Shown piece after piece: positions 8,557-17,700 of a stretch of DNA of 64,000 nt. The DNA lies in NCBI GenBank assembly GCA_021776785.1, contig JAJFFF010000022.1, forward strand, positions 20,806 to 84,805. Reading direction: 5' to 3'. Position numbers and translations under genes: made by a program. The notes beneath the pieces were generated by a model that did no database searches, was not told the DNA's origin, and was given only the letters and a program-made list of their open reading frames with translations. This DNA is from Planctomycetota bacterium (GTDB taxonomy: Bacteria; Planctomycetota; PLA2). Position 1 is the stretch's first letter. The number at the start of each line of letters is the position of its first letter.

Positions 8557-10130
8557 TCAGTGACGAGATGCGGGAGCTTCTGTCGGCCTATGTCGACGGC
8601 GAGCTGCGCGGCTCCGACGCCGTACGGATCGAAGCGTTGTGCAAACGCGATCCGGCGATCCGGCGCGAAGTCGTGGACTACCGCAAACTACGCGCGCGGC
8701 TTCGCGCGTGGGACGAGGCGGACCATCCCGCCGACGCGCCCATGGGTTTTCGACAGCGGATGGTGGAGCAGGCGCATGCACAGCAGCGCGCGGCCGATCG
8801 ACTGCGCGACCGATTTGGCGCGTGGTTGCAGCCGCTTCCGATCGCGGCTGGTTTGCTCGTCGCGACGGCGTTGGGCGTAACCGCGGCAGTGATGGGCGCG
8901 CCGGCGTCCGTCCAGATGCAAGACGAGCGCGCCGCGATCCCGTTGCCCGAGTCAGAACCGACGGGTTCGTTGCGCGTCAATCCCGGTGCGGAATCGCCGC
9001 CGCTGGAGTTGCCGGCCTCGAGCGTCGCCGACGCGGAGAGCTTCCGCGACGTCATGCGGCGTCGCTTGGACAACCGGATTGTGAACGGGCACGCGATGTC
9101 CGACGATTCGATCGCGCTGCAAGAAGAGATGAAGATGCTGGTCCTGGCGTGGGAACGCCGGCGTGCAGCCCGCGAACCGATGCCGCGTGAACGGCGCACG
9201 GTGACGGCTCCGGTCGACCCGCGCATGACCGCGCTGATGGCGCCGCTGAGCGTCGTTTCGGCGCCCCTTAGTGGTTTGGTGTTGCTGCGCCGCCCGCAGA
9301 TTCCGGCGAGCGCGTTTGCCGCCGAGGTGGCCACGACCGTCGCGACCGATGCGGACGGCGAGACCAACCTGTATGTGAGTTCGCCGCAGCGCAAGCCGTT
9401 GATTATTCCGGCCGGGACGGTGTGGGTGGGGGCGCTCGATAAGAGTTACCGCACGCGCATCGCGACGCGGACCAGTTGGCTTAACAAGGCGGATCTGATC
9501 CCCACGGTTTGGGCCGACACGATCGAAGCGCCGCGTGGACGCGGTGCGTATGCGCGCAAACTCAGTTCGCAGCCGATCGTCTTGGGGCCGCGGACGCGAC
9601 AGGCGTTGCTAACGCGTTCGGGCAAGGACCAAGAGGCGCGCGCGGTTCTGCAAAAGATCTACGGTTCGCGCCCGCTGCACGAGCTGATGGCGAAGAGTCA
9701 GCGTGCGCGCGAGCGTACCGTGACGCGCTTGATGCGTGCCCTGGAAGGCGATGGCCGCGCGAACGGGTTCGTTATCTTCTCCAAAGAGGGCAACGTGCTC
9801 GGCGCAGAGCTGTTCGGCAGTCGCGCGCTCATGCTCGAAATGGCGCCGCGTTTGTTGCACGGTTACCTGCTCGAATCGGGTCCGGTATCTTTGAAGACTT
9901 CTGTCGCCTTGCAGGCATCCGGCTCGCACGACACGATGCACAGTGCCCAAAAAATCTTCGAAGAGTTGATGGCCACGTGCTCCATCCGTGACGTCGCGGG
10001 CGGCTCGCGCGAAGGCCGCGACGACTGGCCCAAGGCGTTGCGCCGCGTCAACTTCGCGGTCGGCGGCACGATCCGCGGCCATGGTCTGGTCTTTGGCGAC
10101 CGACCGGTCCACGTGACTCTGTTTCCGTAA
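8553..10130 (+). CDS. Anti-sigma-factor-like membrane protein, possible ARPP-1-like C-terminal domain
   Basis: The 525-residue protein overlaps the ECF gene by 4 nt. Residues 1-45 (LLSAYVDGELRGSDAVRIEALCKRD) follow the usual anti-sigma opening, but the zinc HxxxCxxC motif is absent. One membrane helix follows at about 96-116. The large outer part includes a stretch (LYVSSPQRKPLIIPAGTVWV, then a G-L-x-x-SYRTRIAT segment and ELFGS) that resembles the ARPP-1 domain described in sigma/phosphatase-associated proteins. That similarity is from memory and unverified. The expected role is to hold the ECF factor at the membrane and sense an envelope signal. A strong terminator follows at 10153, so the pair forms a two-gene operon. 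Confidence 0.75.
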   Translation: MISDEMRELLSAYVDGELRGSDAVRIEALCKRDPAIRREVVDYRKLRARLRAWDEADHPADAPMGFRQRMVEQAHAQQRAADRLRDRFGAWLQPLPIAAGLLVATALGVTAAVMGAPASVQMQDERAAIPLPESEPTGSLRVNPGAESPPLELPASSVADAESFRDVMRRRLDNRIVNGHAMSDDSIALQEEMKMLVLAWERRRAAREPMPRERRTVTAPVDPRMTALMAPLSVVSAPLSGLVLLRRPQIPASAFAAEVATTVATDADGETNLYVSSPQRKPLIIPAGTVWVGALDKSYRTRIATRTSWLNKADLIPTVWADTIEAPRGRGAYARKLSSQPIVLGPRTRQALLTRSGKDQEARAVLQKIYGSRPLHELMAKSQRARERTVTRLMRALEGDGRANGFVIFSKEGNVLGAELFGSRALMLEMAPRLLHGYLLESGPVSLKTSVALQASGSHDTMHSAQKIFEELMATCSIRDVAGGSREGRDDWPKALRRVNFAVGGTIRGHGLVFGDRPVHVTLFP

Positions 10131-10152
10131 GCGCGCACGCATCCCTAGAACC

Positions 10153-10197
10153 AAACCCGCAGCCGATTCGAACATGGATCGGCTGCGGGTTTTTTTG
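10153..10197 (+). terminator. Rho-independent terminator after ECF module 1
   Basis: A perfect 15-bp stem (10153-10167 with 10178-10192), including ACCCGCAGCCGAT, closes a 10-nt loop and is followed by a run of seven Ts that merges with the stem base. Confidence 0.95.
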
Positions 10198-10266
10198 GGA
10201 TGCGGTGATCGTGGGGCGGTGATCGTGGGGTAAGTGTCGCGCTGGGGGGCGCGAGATTCCGCGCGA

Positions 10267-10455
10267 TTACGACCGGCTCTCGGACGGGCGGTCCGGTAGC
10301 GGGAACGGCTCGATGAGGTTGAGCCATTGGTCCACGTCGTCGTCCTCCCAGTCCTGAGCGGGGCGCATCAGATGGTCTTTCATCTGGCGCGTTTGCCGTG
10401 CGCACACGTGTTGCGCGGCACACAAAGACAGGATCAAAAGCAAGAGGACGAGCAT
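10267..10455 (-). CDS. Small single-helix membrane or secreted protein
   Basis: A 62-residue frame from ATG 10455 (or 64 residues from GTG 10461). It opens with a strongly hydrophobic segment (LVLLLLILSLCAAQ) followed by a polar, acidic tail with DWEDDDVDQW. The layout is that of a signal-anchored or secreted peptide. No family is recognised. It is isolated between the module 1 terminator and the next minus-strand lipoprotein. Short length means a chance frame cannot be excluded, but the signal-like start and absence of a better antisense candidate favour a real gene. Confidence 0.45.
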   Translation of the reverse strand: MLVLLLLILSLCAAQHVCARQTRQMKDHLMRPAQDWEDDDVDQWLNLIEPFPLPDRPSESRS

Positions 10456-10551
10456 GGTCACTTGTACTAACGCCGATCAGCCCCATTTGGTTGCGTAGGG
10501 AGCCAATTTGGCGTCTAAATCGGGGTTTGGCGCGGCTTTTGGGCTCTTGGC

Positions 10552-11280
10552 CTACGGATCGAGGACGACTTCGCCGGTCGTGGCGACCCCGTCCATGTGG
10601 AGCGCGATCACCGCGCGCCGCCCGATCAACGCGGCGCTGCCGGTCACGTCGGCGCGCGTCTCAAACGTCAGCGCCAGGTCCAGGTGACCCGCGGCGAAGA
10701 CGGCGCCGTTTCGTCCGCTCGGCAGATCCGCGACCATGTTTGCCGCGATGTCTTCGCCGATGAGATGCAGCGTGCATCCGGTGAAATACTGGCTGTCCAA
10801 AACGCCCTCGATCAACGTGCCGCGATCCGCGTCCGACACGAAATCGAGTCGACCGTTGCACGTCATGAAGTTGGTTCCAGCGTTCACCGTTACTTCGACG
10901 CGTTCGACGTCGTTGGAGGCGACCGATGCGAGGCCGTCGCGGACGTAGCGAACCAAGAGTCGTAAGCCGAGCGTTTCGTTGTCCACCAAGCGCGTCGTGC
11001 AGATCAAGGTATAGACGCCGTCCGCATCCGGGCCCTCTACGCGACAACCTTCGCGGGCGGCGTGCGCCTCCAGTGCGTCCGCGTCGCGGAGATCGGGAAG
11101 GGCCGCGCAGAGGTCGGCGGCGATCTGCAACACGCTGAGCGTGCGCGTCACGCAATCCTCGCGTACGTCGTCGGCGGCGAGGTTGGCCGCTTCGACGGCC
11201 GCCGTGTCCGCACCGCCGCCCGCACAACCCGCAAGGGCGCGCAGTGCGCAGGCAACGAACAAGACGACAAACGAACGCAT
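10552..11280 (-). CDS. Lipoprotein of unknown function
   Basis: The 242-residue protein has a signal peptide ending in a lipobox LAGC (Cys19), so it should be lipidated and held in the envelope. The mature part starts with Gly/Ala-rich sequence and contains several Cys residues (ED-C-VTRT, DL-C-AAL, EG-C-RVEG, LI-C-TT, FMT-C-NG, FTG-C-TLH) that could form disulfides. The C-terminal half alternates beta-like strands. It is similar in plan to the lipoprotein at 20658-21542, which also has a beta-rich mature domain. No known family is recognised. Confidence 0.75.
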   Translation of the reverse strand: MRSFVVLFVACALRALAGCAGGGADTAAVEAANLAADDVREDCVTRTLSVLQIAADLCAALPDLRDADALEAHAAREGCRVEGPDADGVYTLICTTRLVDNETLGLRLLVRYVRDGLASVASNDVERVEVTVNAGTNFMTCNGRLDFVSDADRGTLIEGVLDSQYFTGCTLHLIGEDIAANMVADLPSGRNGAVFAAGHLDLALTFETRADVTGSAALIGRRAVIALHMDGVATTGEVVLDP

Positions 11281-11458
11281 GTTTTAATTTCCAAACAAAA
11301 GGGGGCGAGACAGACCGGGTGCGCGAATGGCGTACCGAGTGTGCCCTCATAGCCCTCTCGAACCGACGTTCCGATTCTAAGAAGCATGACCTAGCGAAGA
11401 AAAGCCCAAACAACTGTTGTTTCGCGTTCCACTCCGTCGTCGGCGCGAAAATTGGACG

Positions 11459-11553
11459 AAAGTGCGGCGCCGATGCCGCACTTCGACGCCATAACGAGCC
11501 CACCAAAAACAACTTACGACAAAAAAATTCCAACCTGGTACCGCCTTGGGGGG
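11459..11553 (+). repeat. Dispersed 95-bp repeat, copy C
   Basis: A 7-bp stem hairpin GTGCGGC-GCCGAT-GCCGCAC (11462-11481) is followed by about 40 variable bases. The tail of seven As, TTCCAACCT and GGTACCGCCTTGGGG matches copies B and D. The tail leads directly into a tandem array of its own last bases. Confidence 0.85.
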
Positions 11554-11600
11554 GCCGCCTTGGGGGGGGCCGCCTTGGGGGGGGGGCCGCCTTGGGGTGG
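11541..11600 (+). repeat. Tandem array of CCGCCTTGGGG(n) units
   Basis: Four back-to-back units of 14, 15, 17 and 14 bp each start CCGCCTTGGGG and differ only in G-run length. The unit is the terminal motif of the dispersed repeat, so it looks like slippage expansion of the copy C tail. The G-runs could form quadruplex structure. Confidence 0.85.
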
Positions 11601-11644
11601 TCGGTGCGGCGTTGGGTGCTGGGTGGTTGCGTCGCGGCGGTGGG

Positions 11645-12349
11645 TTACTTCTTCCAGGACTGCGTGATGTTTTCTCTTAGCCAGCTTGACCACGCGGCGC
11701 CGTTGGTGAATTTTTCGCCGTTGCAGTAGGCCGTGAGCGCGTTTTGGAGCGGCTCTTTGAGAAGGTCTAAGCGGACGCGCTCTTTTGTCGTGCGCCCTTT
11801 GCCCGCGGCTTTGGATTCGGTTTTGACGTAGGTCTGCACGAGGATCTTCGCGACGTTTTTGCGCGTCTTTTCGTCGACGGTGTTGTACGACGCGGACCCT
11901 TGGATGGCGGCGGCGGCGACCTCGTCGGTTTTGTCGTGCACCATTTTCATGATCGTGGACAAGGCGCGGGTGTCGCCACACGCGCCGAGCGCCTTGACGA
12001 TTTCAAGGCGCAGGTCATGGCGCTTGCCCTCCGCCTTGTAGCGTCGATACAACGTCGAAATGCCGCGCCCACCGCCCGCTGCGAGACACGAGCAAATGCC
12101 GCGATAAAACTCGATCCCCTTCTTGTACTTACGTTCGAACCCGCGATTGAGCGTGCGGACCACACCGACGGCGAGCTTGGCGCTCATCTTCTTCATGACC
12201 GGCTTGAGCTTGGCCTCGATATCGCTCATGTCATTCGACGACGAAACGACGCGGTGGCGGAACTGAACGATCGCGTCAATCGCAACGCGGTCGGAGTTCG
12301 CCGCCGCAACCGACGTCAACAGGACCAGGGCAACCCATGCACGTGTCAT
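11645..12349 (-). CDS. Secreted HEAT-like repeat protein
   Basis: The 234-residue protein has an N-terminal signal peptide (VALVLLTSVAAA, cleavage expected near residue 17-20). The mature chain is mostly helical, with a HEAT-like pair (LRLEIVKALGACGDTRALSTIMKMV then DEVAAAAIQG). This suggests a protein-interaction scaffold in the periplasm or outside. It starts 1 bp after the stop of the upstream gene (12351-13430), so the two are in one operon. It contains two nearby Cys residues (GICSC). No enzymatic motif is present. Confidence 0.75.
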   Translation of the reverse strand: MTRAWVALVLLTSVAAANSDRVAIDAIVQFRHRVVSSSNDMSDIEAKLKPVMKKMSAKLAVGVVRTLNRGFERKYKKGIEFYRGICSCLAAGGGRGISTLYRRYKAEGKRHDLRLEIVKALGACGDTRALSTIMKMVHDKTDEVAAAAIQGSASYNTVDEKTRKNVAKILVQTYVKTESKAAGKGRTTKERVRLDLLKEPLQNALTAYCNGEKFTNGAAWSSWLRENITQSWKK

Positions 12350-12350
12350 C

Positions 12351-13430
12351 TTATTTCTCCGTGTCCGTCGGCGCGGGGAGCAACGAGCGATCGGCTTCCG
12401 GGTGATAGAAAAACCAGCTCCTCCCGAGACCGATCAACGTAATCGTCGACTCCTTTTTGCCCGCCGTTGTATTGAGCTCGAGCTTGGCTTTCGCCCAGTG
12501 GCCGAAAAACGCAATGTCGGTGACCTTAAACGATCGAATCGGCGCGCCGAGGAGGTCGGGCTTGCGCCGCGCCCGTTCAAAAAACCGCGCCAGGGCATCC
12601 TTGGCTCCGTCCGCGTCCCGCAGTAGCGGCGAGTACGAGTTCCAGTAGACCTTGCGGAAGTGATACTCGTTGATTAGGTGACCGGTCGCGCAGCATTCAT
12701 CGCAAGCTGTGCCGTCGGGGTAAGAACCCTTCCCTCGGCAGAGCTTGTGCCGCGCGTGCAGCTTGTTAGGGCGTCGCGATTGAAAGTGCGCACGCAACGC
12801 GGCTTCGATTTGCTTGCGCGCATACTTCTCGTGATCGAGCCCAGTCGCGATGCCCAAGTCGCGGTCCACCGGCGACGCGGGCGGCATGCCGTTCTCGAAA
12901 GCGAGCGTGCCGTTGGTTTCCTCCGCGCGATCGACGGGGTCCCTTTCGGGCGACTCGTTTGTGGGCCTCTTGGGACCTGGCTGCGGATCCGGCTTGGGCG
13001 CCGGTTCCGGGGTCCCGTTGTCGGGTTTATTTTTGTCCGGCGTTTCGGCGGGTTTCTCTTTGTCCGGGGGAGCGGGCTTTTTCAAGCGCGGCTTCAATCG
13101 AAACTCGATTTGAAATCGCATCTTCTGCATGTACCGCGCGGCGACGGAAAGCTGATGGATCACGCCGCCGTGCTCTTCGATATCGAGCGCTTTTTGCAAG
13201 AGCGCGCAGCCGTCGTCCATGATCTTGACGGCTTCCGAAAGCGCGTCGAGTTGCTTCTCGCGCGGAATGCGGTCGAGAATCCAGTCCTTGTAGACCGTGG
13301 TGCCGCGCTTGATCATCGGCATCGCTTGCGCGACGAGTTTTTGCGCCTTGCGGCTCTTGAGTCCGCCACCGGCGCTCACAAGCCCAGCGCAAAGAACTCC
13401 CGCGAGAATGATTCCCCAACCCGATTTCAC
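12351..13430 (-). CDS. Secreted protein with proline-rich linker and DnaJ-like cysteine motif
   Basis: The 359-residue protein has a signal peptide (IILAGVLCAGLVSAGG), a helical domain to about residue 120 and a long Pro/Lys/Glu linker (about 120-165). A C-terminal domain follows with a Cys cluster (C-RGKGSYPDGTA-C-DE-CC-ATGH). The C-x-G-x-G / CDEC-x-x-TGH pattern is reminiscent of half of a DnaJ zinc-finger (CxxCxGxG), so it probably binds zinc or is oxidised. It is co-transcribed with the HEAT-like gene downstream. The first residues after the signal suggest a soluble envelope protein. The function is unknown. Confidence 0.7.
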   Translation of the reverse strand: MKSGWGIILAGVLCAGLVSAGGGLKSRKAQKLVAQAMPMIKRGTTVYKDWILDRIPREKQLDALSEAVKIMDDGCALLQKALDIEEHGGVIHQLSVAARYMQKMRFQIEFRLKPRLKKPAPPDKEKPAETPDKNKPDNGTPEPAPKPDPQPGPKRPTNESPERDPVDRAEETNGTLAFENGMPPASPVDRDLGIATGLDHEKYARKQIEAALRAHFQSRRPNKLHARHKLCRGKGSYPDGTACDECCATGHLINEYHFRKVYWNSYSPLLRDADGAKDALARFFERARRKPDLLGAPIRSFKVTDIAFFGHWAKAKLELNTTAGKKESTITLIGLGRSWFFYHPEADRSLLPAPTDTEK

Positions 13431-13434
13431 GCGC

Positions 13435-14016
13435 TCATCCTAACGGACGGCATGCATCGGCGCAGAACGCGGTTACGCGCGCCACGCGTTCATCGGTGGA
13501 ATGCGCGCCTTCGAGGCGCAGAACCGGGCAGGAGAGGCCCGCGAGCCAAGTCTCATGCCGCGCCTGCGATCGGCCTCCCTTGTCACCGGCCTCATACGAT
13601 CGCGCCCAGTCCAAAAACTCGGCGCTCTCTCTCTCAAACTTCGCGCGATCGGTTCCGGCCACCGCAAAACGGGCCTGCTCGCGCACGCGTAGGCGCTCTA
13701 CGCGAACGGCCGGCGGGACGTACAGGTAAACGACGAGATCAAACAGCGCCGGGATCGCCTCGCTCCATCCGTCGAGCGAACCCGATTCGATCCACGCGTC
13801 ATGCGCCGACAGGTCAGCCAACAACATCGCGTCGCGTTCGCGGGGAGCGCGCTTCACGCGATACGGCCACGAATCGGTCCAGAAGTAGAAATCGCTGTCG
13901 AACCGCGGCACGCCGAACGCGCGCGCAAGCGCCCATCCCAGCGTTGTTGTGCCGGCGCCCGAGGGGCCGGTCACGTGAATGCGTTGGATGCGTTTTACCG
14001 AAGCGGAACGTTCCAC
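13435..14016 (-). CDS. P-loop NTPase, adenylate-kinase-like
   Basis: A Walker A motif GPSGAGTTTLG lies at residues 17-27, followed by FDSDFYFW and a DAWIESGSLDGW segment as in shikimate/adenylate-kinase-like small kinases. Later basic residues (RVERLRVREQARF) fit the LID/Arg region. The protein is 193 residues with no membrane segment. It probably phosphorylates a small molecule, but the substrate is unknown. The start overlaps the end of the protease gene (13995-14711) by 22 nt, indicating co-expression. ATG 14016 is the only plausible start before the P-loop. Confidence 0.78.
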   Translation of the reverse strand: MERSASVKRIQRIHVTGPSGAGTTTLGWALARAFGVPRFDSDFYFWTDSWPYRVKRAPRERDAMLLADLSAHDAWIESGSLDGWSEAIPALFDLVVYLYVPPAVRVERLRVREQARFAVAGTDRAKFERESAEFLDWARSYEAGDKGGRSQARHETWLAGLSCPVLRLEGAHSTDERVARVTAFCADACRPLG

Positions 14017-14711
14017 TGCGCCAGTCTACGACGCAGGTACTCCGCAAGCACGGCGCGGGAGCGCGTCGGACTTCGTTCGTTGATGATGCCGATGACATCG
14101 CCGCGCGCGTCGAGCACCGGACTGCCGCTCGACCCCTTGGTGACGATCGCGTCACTTTCGAGGTATCCCTTCGCGACGCCGGTGGGATCTGGCAACGCCA
14201 ACCGCAACACGGTGCCGACGATCTCGGTGCGTTCGCCGCCGCCCGGATGGCCGATCACGCGCACCGACTCGCCGGGGCGGGGCAGCGACTGGCGCAACGT
14301 GAGGTACGGCATGGCGCGGGGCGCCCCGCGGATGCGAAGTACGGCCAGGTCGCCGCCCGCATCGAACCCGACGACCTGGGCGAAGTAGAGCGTCTCGCCC
14401 TGCTCGACCGTGATGTACTCGTCATCCAATCCGCGCGACGCGACCACGTGATGGTTGGTGACCACGTACCCGTCCGCGCTCACCAAAAAACCGCTGCCGC
14501 GACTCTCCGAGAGCTCCAGTGCGCGCGGCGAAAGCAGTTTCTGGCCGTGATGGCGCACGCGCACGATCGCGGTCTCCGGCAGGCCGGCGCGGAGGGACGC
14601 GCCATCGTCGGTGTCCCCGACGGACGCGCGACTTCGCCGTTCGGGCGCGCCGCGGCCGGTCGGTGTGGCGCAGCCCAACCCAAAAAGGATCGCGAAAGCG
14701 CCACACACCAT
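13995..14711 (-). CDS. Trypsin-like serine protease lipoprotein (HtrA-type fold, no PDZ)
   Basis: From ATG 14711 the protein has 238 residues and a lipobox GLGC (Cys14), predicting an envelope lipoprotein. The chymotrypsin-fold catalytic triad is visible as TNHHVV (His88), GGDLAVLRI (Asp121) and TKGSSGSPVLD (Ser195). It resembles the protease domain of HtrA/DegP but stops before any PDZ domain. An upstream extension to 14771 would overlap the divergent tricorn gene's signal peptide, so 14711 is preferred. The divergent start codons are under 40 bp apart and share a promoter region, which may link its control to the tricorn-like protease. Confidence 0.9.
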   Translation of the reverse strand: MVCGAFAILFGLGCATPTGRGAPERRSRASVGDTDDGASLRAGLPETAIVRVRHHGQKLLSPRALELSESRGSGFLVSADGYVVTNHHVVASRGLDDEYITVEQGETLYFAQVVGFDAGGDLAVLRIRGAPRAMPYLTLRQSLPRPGESVRVIGHPGGGERTEIVGTVLRLALPDPTGVAKGYLESDAIVTKGSSGSPVLDARGDVIGIINERSPTRSRAVLAEYLRRRLAQWNVPLR

Positions 14712-14748
14712 GAAGGGACTCGCCCTCCGACGTTGTAGGATGCGCGCC

Positions 14749-17700
14749 ATGGGCCGTGCCATTCTCCTCACTCTAGTTCTACTAACGACAGTCGCCGCCG
14801 AAGAGGCGCGTTGGATTCGCTATCCGGCCATTTCGCCGGACGGTCAATTGGTCGCGTTCAGCTATCGCGGCGACATCTGGGTTGCAAGCACGAAAGGGGG
14901 CTCGGCGCGCGCCGTCACCTCGCATGTCGGGCACGAGACCCAGCCGATTTGGACGCCGGACGGGAAACGCTTGGTGTTTCGTTCGGAGCGCCACGGCAAC
15001 TTCGACCTGTTTCACGTCTCGGTGGACGGTGGGGACGAGGTGCGCATCACGCACCATTCGGCCGAAGACCGTCCGTGCTACGTGACCCCGGACGGCAAAT
15101 CCGTTGTGTTTTCGTCGCGACGGTTAGACGCGCCGCGCGCGGCACTCGCGAGCCCACGCCCGAGCGAGCTGTACCGCATTTCGTTAACCGGCGGTCAACC
15201 GCGCCAAGTCTTGACGACGCCCGCCCTCAACGCGCAGCTCTCGCGCGACGGAGCACGGATTGCGTACGAAGATCGCCCGGGTCTTGAGCACGAGTGGCGC
15301 AAACACCACGTGTCGTCGGCGGCACGCGATGTTTGGACGTTTGAGGTGCAGTCGGGCAAGCACACCAAGCGCACGACGAACTTTCGCGGCGAAGATCGCA
15401 ACCCGGTATGGGCCGCGAACAACGGCCTCTATTTCCTGAGCGAGCGCGCCGGCAGCTTCAACGTGTTTTATAGCGACGGGAAGGCCGCACCGCGCGCCGT
15501 CACCGCGCACACCACGCACCCCGTTCGTTTCCTGTCGATCGCCAAAGACGACACGCTGGCCTACGCCTACGACGGTTCGGTGTGGGTCAAGCGCAAAGAT
15601 GGTGAGCCGCAGCGGTTGTCCATCGACGTCGCCGCGGGTCCGCGTTCCAATGCACGCCGCGTCGAGTCGTTTCGCGAAGGCGCGACCGAGATGCGCGTCT
15701 CGCCGGACGAGAAAGAGGTCGCGTTCATCGTTCGCGGCGAGGTTTTTGTCGCTTCGGTCAAGCACGGCACGACCAAGCGCGTCACCAAGACGCCGCAACA
15801 GGAGCGCAACCTTTCGTGGGCGCCCGATGGCCGCACGCTGTACTTCGCAGCCGAGCGACGCCACTCGTGGGACCTGTATTCGGTCACGATTCGCCGCAAG
15901 GAGGAGTCGCACTTTTTTTTGGCGACGGTGCTCGACGAGGCGGTCGTGCTCGCGACGGCGGCGGAGGAGTTTCAGCCCGAAGTCGCGCCGGACGGCAAGT
16001 CGATCGCGTACGTTCACAACCGCGACGAGATCCGGCTCCTGGATCTGGCCACCAAGAAGACGCAGGTTCTCGTGCCCGCGGCGCGCAACTACTCGTACGC
16101 CGATGGCGATATCGATTTTCGTTGGTCGCCCGACGGTCGCTGGCTCGCGCACACGCTTCTAAACGACGGCGCGTGGGCGGAAGGCGTCGGCGTCACGTCG
16201 ATCGAAACGCGCGAAACCGTCAACATGACCCGCAGCGGCTATTGGTGCGGCTACGGTCGCTGGAGTCCGGATGGGGCGTTTTTGGCGTACGTGTCCAACC
16301 GGTTCGGGCGGCGCAGCCACGGCAGCTGGGGCAGCGACGGCGACATCCTTGCCATTGACCTTACGCAAAAGGCCCATGATCGCGCGAAGCTCTCGGAGGA
16401 AGAGTTCGAGTTGCTCAAAGACAGCGAGGACGACGGCGACGAGAACGAAGAAGCCGACAAAAAGGGCGACGACGAAGAGGCGCCCAAGAAACGTCGCGGT
16501 AAGAAGGACCAGAAAAAGAAGAAGATCGAGCCGATCGAGATCGAGTTCGACAACCGCGATGAACGCGGACGCCGGTTGACGTTGCACTCGGCCGATCTCG
16601 GTTCGTTCGCGATCGCGCCGGACGGTGAGTCGATTGTGTACTGGGCGCGCGTCGGTGAAAAGTGGGACGTCTGGATCCACGAGATCCGCAAGCGCGAAAC
16701 GCGCAAGCTCGTCGGTGTCGGCGGTAGCAACCAAGGCGACGTCGTGTTCAGCGAAGACGGCGACAAGGTGTTTCTCCGCTTCCCGAACGGTACGCTCGGT
16801 ACGGCGGCCGTGCGTGGTGGTGGCGGCGGCAGTGGCCGACGCGGCAGCGCGCGCGGCGGTTCCGGCGGAGGGGATCGCGAGACCATCAAGTTCCAAGCCG
16901 AGATGGAGATCGACGGCCCCGCGGAGCGGCGCTACATGCTGGAGCACTGCTGGCGTCAGTCCAAGACAAAGTTTTATCGCGCCGACATGCACGGCGTGGA
17001 CTGGGCGGCGATGAAAGCGCACTACGCGCAGTATCTCGATCACATCGTGGACAACCACGAGTTCGCCACGTTGCTCAGCGAGATGGTCGGCGAACTCAAC
17101 GCGTCCCACACGGGATCGCGCTATCGCATCCCGCAAGACGGCGCCGACCAAACGGCGTCGCTGGGCCTGCTGTACGAGATCAACAACGAGGACGGTCTGC
17201 GCGTCGCGGAGGTTTTGGAGCGCGGTCCGTTCGATCGCGCCGGCAGCCATCTGGCGGCGGGTTGTTTGATCACGCACATCGACGGTGTCGAGATCGTCGA
17301 GGGCGTGAACCCGCATGCGCTTTTGAACCGCAAGGCCGGGAAGCGTGTTCTGGTCGCGGGCGTCGAAGCCGAGGGCGCAGAGTTTTCCGAAGTCGTGCGG
17401 CCGATCGCACTCCGTGCGGAGTACGACTTGCTCTACCGCCGATTCCTCAAGCGCAGCGAGGCATGGGTCACCGAATGGTCGAAAGGGACGCTCGGCTACG
17501 TCCACATCCGCGGCATGAACGACGCGAGTTTTCGCGATCTGTTTCACCGCGTGTTGGGACGTATGGGCAACAAGAAGGGGTTGGTCATCGACACGCGCTT
17601 CAACGGCGGCGGATGGTTACACGACGACCTCGTGAAGTTCTTGGGCGCCAAGCGTTATTCAACCTATCAACCGCGCGGCAAAGAAGCCGGCGCGCTTGGC

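Larger units (their letters stand above)
11281..11644. other. 364-bp intergenic stretch holding repeat copy C and a G-tract array
   Basis: There is no convincing reading frame. The first part (11281-11458) has lower GC than its surroundings and shows nothing recognisable. The rest is repeat copy C and its tail-derived tandem array, which ends 45 bp before the stop codon of the minus-strand gene at 11645. Confidence 0.6.

Noticed and set aside
12678..14738. 686-codon plus-strand frame
   Set aside because: It is antisense to three real minus-strand genes with signal peptides or catalytic motifs; GC-rich shadow.
16159..17547. 462-codon minus-strand frame
   Set aside because: It is antisense to the tricorn-like protease; no domain pattern.
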